A stretch of 64,000 nt of DNA from Symsagittifera roscoffensis. Lineage: Eukaryota; Xenacoelomorpha; Acoela; Convolutidae. Under the pieces are notes generated by a model. The model made no database searches. It saw only the letters and a program-made list of their open reading frames with translations, and was not told where the DNA came from. Both the position numbers and the translations under genes were made by a program. Positions 44,233 to 53,344 of this stretch are shown here, in pieces (within the stretch, counting starts at the first letter, position 1; each line of letters begins with the position of its first letter). The DNA lies in contig NC_087065.1 in the NCBI RefSeq assembly GCF_963678635.1, positions 76,175,786-76,239,785 of the forward strand, read 5' to 3'.

Positions 44233-44982
44233 TTAGGTCGTTTCTCTCTCTTTTTCTGGGATATCGAAACGCAGAGGAGCTCGCCAAGATGCATTCCAAG
44301 ATCGCGTCACGTCAAGCGACGCATATCCGAACTTCCTTCGGAATAAGTGTCTCTCCAGGATACCCAACTTTGTCTCCGTTAGTCTGCTCGTGTCCGTTTT
44401 GAGCATCGCAAGTTTGAGGCTATACGCCTCCAAAACGGCTTTATTCAAGTCCGTTATGTCCTCCTCCGAACAAACTGAATGCTTAACAGGGTCACCGTAT
44501 CGCTTGGGTCCCTGGTTTTTCGTTTGCCGGCTACTTCGCCTAATCGGTGTGGCGTTGACTTGATGCTCATCCTTATTTGATTCGTCGGAAAATCCTGGTG
44601 GTGTATCTATTTAGGAGTCCCGTTCCGCTTGTTCGGCGTCTCTTAAAGTGAGGTTATCTTCCACTGTTATCTGAACTCCTCTTGTCAAGACTTGGTCCGC
44701 CATTTTTTCCCATTCATCCCACGTCATGTCCTGGTTTTGAAATGCCTCCATTATTGCCTCTGGACTGGTTTGCCGGTTAATTTCCTTTAACTTTGCCGCT
44801 TGTTTGTTTGGAATTGACGATTTTGGGATGCTTCTGTCTAATGGTCCTGGACTCTCGTCATTGCCTTGGGTATTTTGTGTTCCACTGGTTACTGCTGTAG
44901 CAGCTTTTGCTCTACGAGCTTCTTGAGCAGTTGGTTCTCTTTTTTGGGGGCTGTTTTCATTTAGCTGTTTCGGGATACTCAA
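44233..44982 (-). pseudogene. C-terminal tail of pol, retrotransposon 2
   Basis: The frame 44611-44982 is a 123-residue Ser/Pro/Gln/Ala-rich segment ending in a stop. Beyond it, minus frames give RRSSRQTK, then KRYGDPVKH, a basic motif that commonly closes Gypsy pol proteins, followed by an extra 70-odd residues (DLNKAVLEAY, LTETKLGILERHLFRRKFG) to a stop at 44233. The last part is repeated in tandem units 1 and 2 (42647-42919, 43437-43709). The plus frames there (MLLSSYPFRG and so on) are antisense. Confidence 0.6.
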
Positions 44983-45171
44983 ATTCGGCCCGGCGTTATT
45001 GGATTTCGCCCTTTTTAATGCCAGGTTTAGTACCCCCCTGACTCCGTATCTTTTGGTGTAACTCTTACAGGACTGTCCTGGAAGCGCTCTTTAGCGTTTT
45101 CTCCCGCATTCTCTAGTGGCTTTGTTCTTCCTCCGAATCTAGGTTTTCGTGTTGTTGGCTATTGTCCTTTC

Positions 45172-45738
45172 CTACTCGCTTCTGTTTACATTCATCCATT
45201 TTCGGAGATTTCTTGCGGTCTTTAGCGGGAGCAGTGATTTGATTCTGGATTGTGCAATATCACTTTTTTGATAGATTGCCCCCGCAGCTGTTTTTACTGT
45301 AGAAGACAATTGAGACGTCACCTTTCCCTTTAGAGGACTTGTTGAAGCCTTCCCACTCTTCCAGTTTTCGTCTTTGCGAAGCAATTTTTGTGACAAGGTG
45401 TTGTGTTGCTCCTCCACCGGTTTGTCTTCAATAAAACCATTTTCACACGAGTACAGTAATTCCTTTCTTAATTTTGGGTTGATAGTACTTGTTTCGTCTA
45501 CTAGTCTTCGGATATCGCTGTCTAATGCATCTCGTCGGGTGGCATTCCAGCGTGCGTTGGCCTCTAGCAACGTCTTCAGTGCCTTTGCCCGATCTATGTC
45601 TCTCGCAAGTTCCGACTGCTGTCCAAACAGTGGGCTGACATCCCGGCTGTGCGTCCCTTTTGGCATGAATATGACATATTCCCTGGAATGGTCTATTCTC
45701 TTTCTTAACTGAGAAGCCGTGAGTACCGACTTGTCCAA
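45172..45738 (-). pseudogene. Post-integrase region of pol, retrotransposon 2
   Basis: A 188-codon minus frame follows the integrase core. The first part (KSVLTASQLRKRIDHSREYV) continues the integrase C-terminal region. The middle has alternating charged helices (ARDIDRAKALKTLLEANARW), and the end is Lys/Ser-rich. No known domain is recognised. It is the longest uninterrupted frame in the element. Confidence 0.6.
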
Positions 45739-45739
45739 G

Positions 45740-46540
45740 TGTTGTTTATCTAAATGATCAGAATTAGATAAAAACTTGTCCCTTAATATTTTAAACTCTG
45801 TTTTTGGATAGCTTTCAAAATGAGCTTCAAACGGAGAGAATTATATGATTTTTTGTTTTGTCCATCTAGGGTCTCGAATTATGGTGCTAAGACTGAGCTT
45901 TATTGAAGCAACTTTTCCGTCTAGAAGCATTACTCCTAATCTTCTTTTGATAATTTGGATAGTCCGTTCTACTAGTCCACATCATCGGTGATCTCCCGCC
46001 GGGCAAAATATTTGTACTATCTTGATTTCGGAACAGAATTTTTTCAGTGCTTTACCCTTGATCCCAGAAAATTGGTCAATTTGTATAGATTTTGGTTTTC
46101 CACGCGTATCAATGTAGATTCGAAGGAACCTAATTGACGATTTTTATCCTCGGTCGACTTACTAATTTTCATCGACGGAAATTTTGAGTACCAATCAATT
46201 GCTACTAGCAAGTAATTTTTCTTTCCCTTATGATCTTCTAGCGGTCCTGCATAGTCTAATTGTAAATTCTGCCCCGGCTGCGTTAACGTGGTAGCGGTTT
46301 TGTAGCAATTTTGAGAATGATATATTTAGCATTCTTACCATAGCGAGTGCAGCTTCTATATTCTTGCGCCAGGTTAACAATTTCCTTGTGCATATGCGGG
46401 CACCACACCGAAGTAGTGTGACACATTGACCATTGCCTCTTGGCCGGGTGACCCCGATGAATTCTTTTTAGAACTGCCGATCGCAATTGACATGGAACCA
46501 TCAGCCGATCGCCTACTAGGATGCAGTCGTCCACCACACT
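45740..46540 (-). pseudogene. Integrase, retrotransposon 2
   Basis: The frame 46283-46537 has the zinc segment: IHRGHPAKRQWSM (His), then CHTTSVWCPHMHKEI and YRSCTRYGKN. The core follows in other frames: NLQLDYAGPLEDHKGKKNYL (first Asp present), IQIDQFSGIKG (second Asp region) and GDHR-stop-CGLVERTIQ (third Glu present, with a TGA just before it). All three DDE residues can be seen, but a stop and frameshifts break the chain. Confidence 0.8.
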
Positions 46541-46599
46541 TAATTGATGCTATAATGGATTAGTGTACGGGCGAGCCCATCAGATCAAAGTTGTGTATC

Positions 46600-47660
46600 T
46601 CGTTCCTTTCGATCACCCCGCGTAAGCGGTCCATTCATTATCCTCTGTGATGAGCTCTGCGAATAATATCCGGTCAAATAATCGTGCGAGATTGTCGAGC
46701 GCGCCTGGTATTTTGTTGTCCGCCTCGTTCCGATCTTGTTTTCGTAAACTATGGCTGCTTCGCCTCGTCACCACACTTACTTCATGGTTATCTTCTTCTG
46801 TGCTGTTGGCCGTGAGGTCCACCTCGACTATCGGTACTCCATCACTCTTGTCATCGCAGTTCTCGTTCGTGTTCGAACTGACCATTTCTGTTTGCGCCTC
46901 TAGTTCTAACATCGTTTTCGGTCTATCTGGTCCTACTAGGCCGACCAGGTCCCAAAAGGAAACTTATTCAGGTATTTCCTTCTTTTCAGCCAACATCGCC
47001 CTGTATGCAGCTGTCGATGATGCCCCCGTATTACAAATTGAGCGCGCCGATGTAGAATTCCCATCCTTGTTCTTTATTTGCTGTCTCATTATTTTCTACT
47101 CCGCATACGATATTTCTGAATCTGAACTATCTGTGTCCTCTTTGTTCGCTCCTGATCCCCGTTTTATCAATCGTGTTTGTTGAAAAAATATTTCCATGAA
47201 CTCTTCCGTCACCTGGTTGTGTCCTCCGCATTGTCTGGTATCGCTGATTCTCCCATTTTTCTTTCCACCTTTCTCTTTCTCCGTCTTGTTTCCATGGTTG
47301 TCCATCTCCTTATTTTTTGCCAAACTTTTGTTTGATTTCTTAGCCAACTGAATTGAATGAGAGAATTTAAAGTATTTGTTTTAAATTGTGAAATTCGTGA
47401 GTTTTGAACGTTTTCGTTTCGGTTTAGCCTTGTTCGTTTCGAACCAATTTGGTTGCTATAGCAATCATGGGATGACGTGCCTACTTGATCGTTACGGCCA
47501 GTGTTTCTCCCTGAATGTTCTAGAACATCTTCGCTTCTAATAGACTCGACCATATCAGTTAGCCGATTGTTCAAACAGTAGAGAGCTTTTTGAAAGGTTT
47601 CAATCGATGTTACTACGAATTTTTCATCAAGTTTAGACTCTGGCCATTATTTCCCCATGT
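46600..47660 (-). pseudogene. Long charged spacer between RNase H and integrase, retrotransposon 2
   Basis: After the RNase H end, minus frames give SKLDEKFVVTSIETFQKAL and YCLNNRLTDMVES, then about 1 kb of low-complexity sequence: Lys/Arg/Glu-rich (TEKEKGGKKNGR), acidic (NKEDTDSSDSEISYAE) and Asn/Glu/Thr-rich (46613-46912). It has no recognised domain. Usual Gypsy elements have a much shorter tether here. Plus frames at 46647-47183 are antisense. Confidence 0.5.
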
Positions 47661-47679
47661 GGCTACCCTCATAGGTAGT

Positions 47680-48148
47680 CAACTATGTCCATATCCTTTC
47701 CAGGTATATGTACTATTTTGAACTGATACGGTAACAATCTATCAACCCATCTTGTGAGTCGAGATTAATACGTTTTGTTTGAACGATTCTCGCCTAGAGC
47801 AGATGCAAGTGCTTCATGGTCCGTAGCTATTAAAAATTCCCTACATAAAAAATAATGTTTGAATTTTTCCACGGCCCATATTCCTTCCAACAATTCCAGT
47901 TCGTTTGTCGAGTACTTTTCCTCTTGTGTATTTAGATACCGTGATGCGAATGCAATTGGCATCCAATCCCCATCCTCCGTTTTTTGTTCGAGGGTTGCCC
48001 CAAGACCGCTGTGATTCGCGTTACATTTGACTGGTGTATCTTTTTCCGGATTATAATAATTGATCTTTGCAATGTTTGCCACCGCTTTTTTGATTTCATC
48101 AAAGATTACCGAATGTTTCTCCTGCCACTCGAATTTCTGCACCGGCAT
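47680..48148 (-). pseudogene. RNase H, retrotransposon 2
   Basis: VKCNANHSGLGATLEQ holds Asn where the first catalytic Asp is expected (AAC). It is followed by AFASRYLNTQEEKYSTNELE, IWAVEKFKHYF, TDHEALASAL and NRSNKTY, then RWVDRLLPYQFKIVHIPGK in the next frame, the standard end. The D-to-N change inactivates it. Confidence 0.85.
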
Positions 48149-48208
48149 TTTTATATTTTTCAGTTTATGAAAAATTGTTGTTGTTTTACTGATTTAGGTG
48201 GATTTAGG

Positions 48209-49206
48209 TTAAGTATTGCTTCTGTCTTTGATTTTATGGACAATACCAGTTGGTGACAGTTTATGCCTAAGCCAATTTACCTCAGACTGGAAGACCTCGC
48301 ATTTAGATAATTTTAACGCACGATTTTCTGTGTTTAGTCTTTTCAATACTTCCAAGACTAGCTTTTCATGTTCTTTCTCATCCCCCTTGGAGACGATCAA
48401 GATATTGTCTAAGCAACAAAATGCATTCGGAGCGTGGTTCAGTGTGCGATCCATGGCTTTTTGGAATTCCGCTGCCATATCTGCCAGACCATAGAAGCCT
48501 GTAAGAAACCTGTGCGTTCCTGTTACTTATCCCCCCACGATTTTGAAATCGCACTGTTTTGCTGTTTCTGCAGTCAATTTGAGTTGGCTATATGCGTATT
48601 TTAAAACAAAAACTGTGAAATATAACGTACCTACTGCGTTTGCGAGTCCAATTTGGCCTACTCGATCTAGGAGTTCATCGACGTTCGGTATCTGATATTT
48701 GTTTTCATACAGCCGCCTGTTAATGGGTTTAGCGCCTAAAGCTAATTCGACTGAGTCGTCTTTTTTCACTTGATGACAATTGCGGCAATGGAACAATCCT
48801 TGTCAATTTTATCCAATTACTTGATGTGTCCTTCCTAAAACATTTTTGTTAATTCCGGTTGAACTTTATCCTGAAAGAGGATAGGGATTGGTCGACCTTT
48901 TTCTTGAATCGGGTACAGTGGATATTTAAAATTTTTATTCACTACAGGATTTTTTGAACTGCCTAGGCGGTCAAAAAGGTCCGAAAGTTTATTATAAAAT
49001 AGTTGTTTACAACTTTTTGTCTGCTCGCACAGTAGCACGTCAAACCTCGATTTTTCTGTGGGTGCCGTCTTTTGAGTTGTGTTTGTAACAATTTTGCTCG
49101 GGAGATCCATCCCCAAAATGCATCTAGTGCGGCGTTCAGTGACCACGAACAAAACTCCTTTCACTTCCCATCCGGCTGACCTGATATCTGCCTTTAGTGC
49201 TCCCAA
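48209..49206 (-). pseudogene. Reverse transcriptase, retrotransposon 2
   Basis: Three frames make up the domain. 48835-49206 ends with YPLYPIQEKGRPIPILFQDK (fingers). 48527-48796 has ENKYQIPNVDELLDRVG and YFTVFVLKYAYSQLKL, where motif A Asp is Val. 48209-48478 has MAAEFQKAMD and FCCLDNILIVSKG, where the motif C YLDD is CLDN. Both key aspartates are hit, so the enzyme is dead. Confidence 0.85.
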
Positions 49207-49221
49207 GGTTAGGATAGGCTG

Positions 49222-49563
49222 TTAATTGTAATAAAAAAACTGCGCTGACAGTTTTAACTTTTCTGTCGGAATGAATTTTGTTTTTGGACATCCTTCTAAG
49301 GTTTGTCTAATTGCTGCCCAATTTAGAAACAACCCTGGACTTCCCGTATCTATAGTCATATTAATGATTTGTTTATCAATACTGACTTTTATTTTTAGAG
49401 AATTTATCTGCGCTGATTGGGGATTCCTCCGTATGTCAATTTTCCTCACATTCTGAGGATGTCTACACCCTGTAATCTGATCTGACTTCTTGTTGAGTCG
49501 ATCCGAAATGTAATCTTCTATTTGTTCCACGGACATTTCGTCGTTTTCAAGCCATGATCTCAA
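49222..49563 (-). pseudogene. Aspartic protease, retrotransposon 2
   Basis: IINMTIDTGSPGLFLNW contains an intact DTGSP active-site motif. It sits between the knuckles and the reverse transcriptase. The frame ends at 49222 without a flap region that I can identify. Confidence 0.75.
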
Positions 49564-49885
49564 AGTCAGCGCAGGAATTGAAACATCTTAAAAGATTGCA
49601 TTCTTCGTCTGAACTGGATATTTCCTCGATCACTTCGTTTATTTGCTGAGATTGACACATTCTAGCGAATTGGTTAGGCTTGTTGTAGTTTTTGCATGTT
49701 TTGCCCATTGCTGCACAATTTTTAAGTGTCCTTTGACGAACTTTTTTCCACACCTTGTACACAGTTTGGGCCCTAGGCCTCGGGTTGTTTTTGACGTCCA
49801 AGGTCTTCCATTTATATGGTTCTTTATTAGATCGCCTGTTATTTCTTCCTCTATTACCAACCTCCATAATGGGTTCTTGTTTCAT
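49547..49885 (-). pseudogene. Nucleocapsid zinc knuckles, retrotransposon 2
   Basis: In one frame (49639-49860) CTRCGKKFVKGHLKI gives the first knuckle. A frameshift puts the second in another frame (49547-49885) as GKTCKNYNKPNQFARMC. The same paired arrangement, CxxCGxxFxKGHxxxC followed by a second knuckle, is intact in retrotransposon 1. An acidic EEISSSDEE stretch follows. Confidence 0.7.
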
Positions 49886-49889
49886 TTTT

Positions 49890-50684
49890 ACATGCGGACC
49901 CAGGACGTTTCCTGCACTTGCAGTGTTAGCATATTATTTTTGAAAGGCTTGCGTTGTCTGTTTGCTTTGTTTAAACTTTAGCGCTCGTTTCAGGACCTCA
50001 TCGTGTGTGAATGTTTCAAATGTCAACGTATCTTGTAATACCGTGTTCATCATTTTTGAAACAAATAGATCTTGAACTAGTTCGTCTTCTATTGGGCAGT
50101 CAAGGCAGCGTGGAAAGGTAGTAGCGACTCGCCTGCTTCTTGTGTTCCCGTAAACAACTTGGATCTTTCATAAGTTACACTTTTGTTTTTTCAAAAGAGG
50201 TTTTAGCTAGGGCTACCATCTCCGTAAACTCAAGCTTGGACACTTCAGTATGATGATTTTTCTGAACAAACCTCTTTTTCTCTTTTGTTCCTAGGGCAAG
50301 AAATAGTCTCGAAGCGATTCGTTTTTGGACTTCGTTGTAGAATTCCTTGTGCCCCACCTTTGGTCCTCGCTCCCTTTTTTCTTCGTTTTTTAGCACGACC
50401 TTGTTCTTTAATGATTTGTCCCTTGCTTCTCTATCCGCCTCTGCTTGTGCGTCCTCATTGACTTAAGGTGTTTCTGGCCGTGGCATTGGTTCTTCTACGA
50501 CAGCTTTCGGGTCCTCTAATAGCACGTCTGGACTGACATTTTCCTTCACTGTAACGGCTAGTAGAAATTGGTCGAACCAAATTTTAAAATTCCATGTTGG
50601 ATCGAAATTTGCTGAGGTCCAAAACACCGGTATCCCCATGCCTGTTCTGTTATCTTGGGACATAAATCCTGCTGGCTGCGCCAT
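49890..50684 (-). pseudogene. gag capsid region, retrotransposon 2
   Basis: 50463-50684 begins MAQPAGFMSQDNRTGMGIPV and contains KIWFDQFLLAVTVKEN, aligning with the start of gag in retrotransposon 1. 50175-50396 continues with a Lys/Glu-rich helical segment. The start ATG shares its A with the last base of the LTR and the rest with the primer binding site. Confidence 0.65.
50668..50683 (-). promoter_or_regulatory. Candidate tRNA primer binding site, retrotransposon 2
   Basis: Directly after the LTR border the minus strand reads TGGCGCAGCCAGCAGG. TGG at this place is the mark of a primer site. It overlaps the first codons of gag. The matching tRNA was not assigned. Confidence 0.5.
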
Positions 50685-50910
50685 GTGATACCGCTATGCC
50701 CAGGGTGGATAATTGTAACAACTGGTAGATTTAGAGATGTTAATTCATATGAAGTCTTTCGTTTTTTTTTTCTAAGTTAGACTGATTTTCGTATCGCAGT
50801 ACGGACACACTGACTTTAATCGTGGAACATTTAGGTCACTTAGATTGACCTTGAATCATAATAGTCATATAAAAACATGAATAACATAAGCACTTCCCAA
50901 GGTTACTGCA
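50684..50910 (-). repeat. 5' LTR of retrotransposon 2 (truncated)
   Basis: It starts TGTGATACCGCTATGCCCAG on the plus strand and matches the first 227 or so bases of the 355-bp LTR (CGTATCGCAGTACGGACACA, CCAAGGTTACTG). At 50910 it stops and repeat X begins. Confidence 0.75.
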
Positions 50911-50964
50911 GAATATGATTTTATTGATTGTCGGCCAAAAAAATGTTCAACGCTTGGGAAAAAC
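50911..50964 (+). repeat. 54-bp direct repeat X, right copy
   Basis: GAATATGATTTTATTGATTG to GGGAAAAAC, 48 of 54 identical to 42051-42104. It lies between the truncated LTR and the right half of the hAT-like element. Confidence 0.65.
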
Positions 50965-51252
50965 AAAATTTTTCAAAAAAACAGGCCAAAAAAAGCGTTT
51001 TTAGGCACTTTTTGGAGAATATTGACCAAAAATCGCGTTTTTTGGCCAATCCACCCCCTCCCCCCCAAGAGTAATATATATTGGCGCCCAAGGCGCCTTT
51101 AGAAAAGTTTCAAGGTCAGTCAGCCAAAATGTATATCTCAAAAAAGTACAAAGGGGGGACCCTTTGGGTCGGCAGGGGGGCGAATCCCTGAGAAAGAGGC
51201 GTCCGCGCACCCCTCACCCCCCCCCTGCCCCACTCCCTTTAATCCGTTACTG
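50965..51252 (+). mobile_element. Right half of the hAT-like element split by retrotransposon 2
   Basis: Family A words in order: ACAGGCCAAAAAAAGCG, GGCACTTTTTGGAGAAT, AATATATATTGGCGCCCAAG, GGGGACCCTTTGGGTCGGCA, GAATCCCTGAGAAAGAGGCG, ending AATCCGTTACTG. It completes the left end at 42145-42236. The minus frame 51001-51210 is a product of the repeat. Confidence 0.8.
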
Positions 51253-51260
51253 ATTGTGCG

Positions 51261-52534
51261 TCCCTCCTTTTAATGGAAAAACTTACCTGAAATTTCACTC
51301 TGAAGACTTGTAGTAAGTTTATTTAGTGCATTTGCTTATTCTTTCGATTTTGAGATGATAAAGTGGAGATCGACTTTCAGATTGAGTAAATAAAGAAGTC
51401 ATTTCAGGGATGATGAAAAAGTAATTGGTTCAATATTACTCCTCGTAGAACTTGATCTTGATGGAATTGCGACGAATTATTTTTTATCCCATATAAATCA
51501 AGAGTTAGAAAAAAGAATAATTTAATTTAACATCAAGAACAAAAGCGACATTTGGTAGATATTGTAAGATTTTATGCCAGTTTTGCCAATCGCAGAAAAA
51601 AAAACTGAATTGGCTTGGTACAAAATTGTTCAAGTGTTGTGTGTCGCGTTAGGTTCGGGCATTTATGGGAATTGGTGTCGCTCTACGACAGATCTCACTT
51701 TCTTATTTCAAATTAGACCAGTCATTTCTTTTACTCCATTCCCTAGATTCAGCTGAGGTGTTTTTCTCCAAAAGTTAATTCCAACAATAAAAAAAATAGC
51801 TCTATCTGCTACAAAAATGCCCTGCGACAACAAAAATTCCAATGCACCATGGCTAATTTATAATAATTTGATAAGAAAAGGAAATTGCAATGGCAGTGGT
51901 CAGATATGCTGATCAAAATTTTTGTCGGTATCTTTTAGGCAGATTAAATCAATTAGAGCTAAACGGAAGCTTCTTGTTCCGAATTTCGTAAGGAAAATAA
52001 CCCGATTTTTCCGGGCCAAAAAATCACTGTTTCCATCTGTAATAAGTTTATGCAACCGTGTGAAACGAAAAATTAAAATTAAAAATAAATTGAGAACTCC
52101 CTAAAATTAACTTATGTTACTTCCGTGGAAGCTTGATCGGATAGTTTGCTTTCGACTCATGTAAAAATTTTGTTTAAATTTCAACTAATTTTTGTCCAAA
52201 TTATCCTTCAAAACAAACACATTAGAATTGAAACCTAAAATTGTGCTAATTGTTATCCATTTATGTAGTTTCGAGCAACCCTGATGTACATAGATATGTC
52301 TATCAAAATGAAGTGAATTTTTTTGCGCCATATAATTTCAGTTAATAGAAGGCGTATTTTGATATGCACTTATAAAACGAGTTTGAAAATGAGCTTTTTG
52401 TAAATTAAATAGGCGAATTGCCGAAATAGGTGAATCAACGTGAACAAATTAGTGCTACAGAAAACCACGCGCTCTCCTAAATAAGTTGGAACGTTCTCGC
52501 TCGGTAGAAGATTTTGTTTTGGTCAGAAGCTTGG
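51261..52534. other. Unassigned spacer
   Basis: Short frames at 51574-51756 and 51922-52104 carry no motif. Nothing else recognised. Confidence 0.5.
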
Positions 52535-52838
52535 TTTTTGTTCCGACTTTCGATACGAAAGTAACGGAATATTTGTGCTCGGGGTGGGTTTTTTTTTCTT
52601 CAGACAAATTTCGACTTTTTAACTAGCCATTTTTGACGGAATTTTTTTATATCATTCAAAAGGTATTGTTGTCCTGAGCTTAAATTTGAAAAGATATTTC
52701 ACCTTTAATCAATTTTCGTAAAGTTATGGGGGTTTAAATTTGCTATTTTGGCCAATATGGGACAATTAACGCGCGATATATTTCGCTCTATTAACGCATA
52801 AGCGGAACATACAGGGCTTCGCTCTGATACGAGCAGCC
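52535..52838 (-). repeat. Repeat B copy, reverse orientation
   Basis: Reverse-complemented, it reads AAGGCTGCTCGTATCAGAGC, GAAGCCCTGTATGTTCCGCT, GCGTTAATAGAGCGAAATAT, GCGCGTTAATTGTCCCATAT and AACCCCCATAACTTTACG, and ends CGAAAGTCGGAACAAAAA. It lacks the 5' third, joining the hairpin directly to the central palindrome. In this orientation the hairpin is the 3' end. Confidence 0.65.
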
Positions 52839-52910
52839 TTGTTAAGAACTTAGGGTATTATTTATGTTAAGACATTCTTCAAACTAATTTTCAAAACCAC
52901 CACCGAATGT

Positions 52911-53336
52911 CAGGGGCTGATCTAGAATTTTCTCCAGGGGGGGATTGTTGAATTTAAAAAAAATTTTGAATATTTTATTGACCTTTTTTCTAAGTCAACG
53001 ATCAAATTGAGTTTTTGAGCGCTCCTTGAAGACTAGTAAAGCGTATTTTGACAAATTTTTTTGCGCCACAGGCAAACTTTTGAAAAAATTTTGGGCGCTT
53101 TTTGAAAATTTTGACCAAAAAACGCTTTTTTTTTCTAGCGCGCTCTCTCCTTCAAAATTAGTATATATTAGCGCCAAAGGCGCCTTTACGAAAATTTTTA
53201 ACGTCGGTCATCAAAAAATGGAATTGTTAAAAAATGCCGAGGAGGAGACCCTTTGCGTCGGCAGGCGGTCAAATCCCTGAGGTGAGAAGAGGATCAGAAA
53301 CCAACCCCCCCCCCCCCCACCCAAAATCCGCCCCTG
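52911..53336 (+). mobile_element. hAT-like element, family A
   Basis: Ends are CAGGGGCTGATCTAGAATTT and AAAATCCGCCCCTG (inverted counterparts). Flanking octamers CCGAATGT and TCGACAGT agree at 5 of 8, so the target duplication is eroded. The interior follows the family order, and a C-run of about 14 lies near the right end. Frames at 52995-53280 come from the repeat. Confidence 0.75.
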
Positions 53337-53344
53337 TCGACAGT

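Larger units (their letters stand above)
42125..44503 (+). repeat. Tandem triplication, unit about 790 bp
   Basis: Unit starts are at 42125, 42916 and 43706 (spacing 791 and 790), and the third unit ends at 44503. Each unit begins GCAAAAGTCGTA (GACGTA in unit 3) and contains the hAT left end, the whole LTR and the last roughly 100 codons of pol, ending GGGTCACCGTATCGC. Only the third unit continues into the rest of the element. Units 1 and 2 are almost identical; unit 3 has a small insertion near 43970. Confidence 0.9.
42237..50910 (-). mobile_element. Decayed Ty3/Gypsy LTR retrotransposon 2
   Basis: On the minus strand the domains run gag, knuckles, protease, reverse transcriptase, RNase H, spacer, integrase, tail, between an LTR at 50684-50910 and LTRs at 43818-44177 and further left. 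Every domain has frameshifts, stops or lost catalytic residues. The element sits inside a hAT-like element and its 3' end is triplicated, so the insertion came after the hAT copy and the triplication after the insertion. Confidence 0.85.

Noticed and set aside
46647-47183. 178-codon plus-strand frame
   Set aside because: It is antisense to the charged spacer of retrotransposon 2. Its Ser/Leu-rich sequence is what the opposite strand of Lys/Glu/Asp-rich coding would give.
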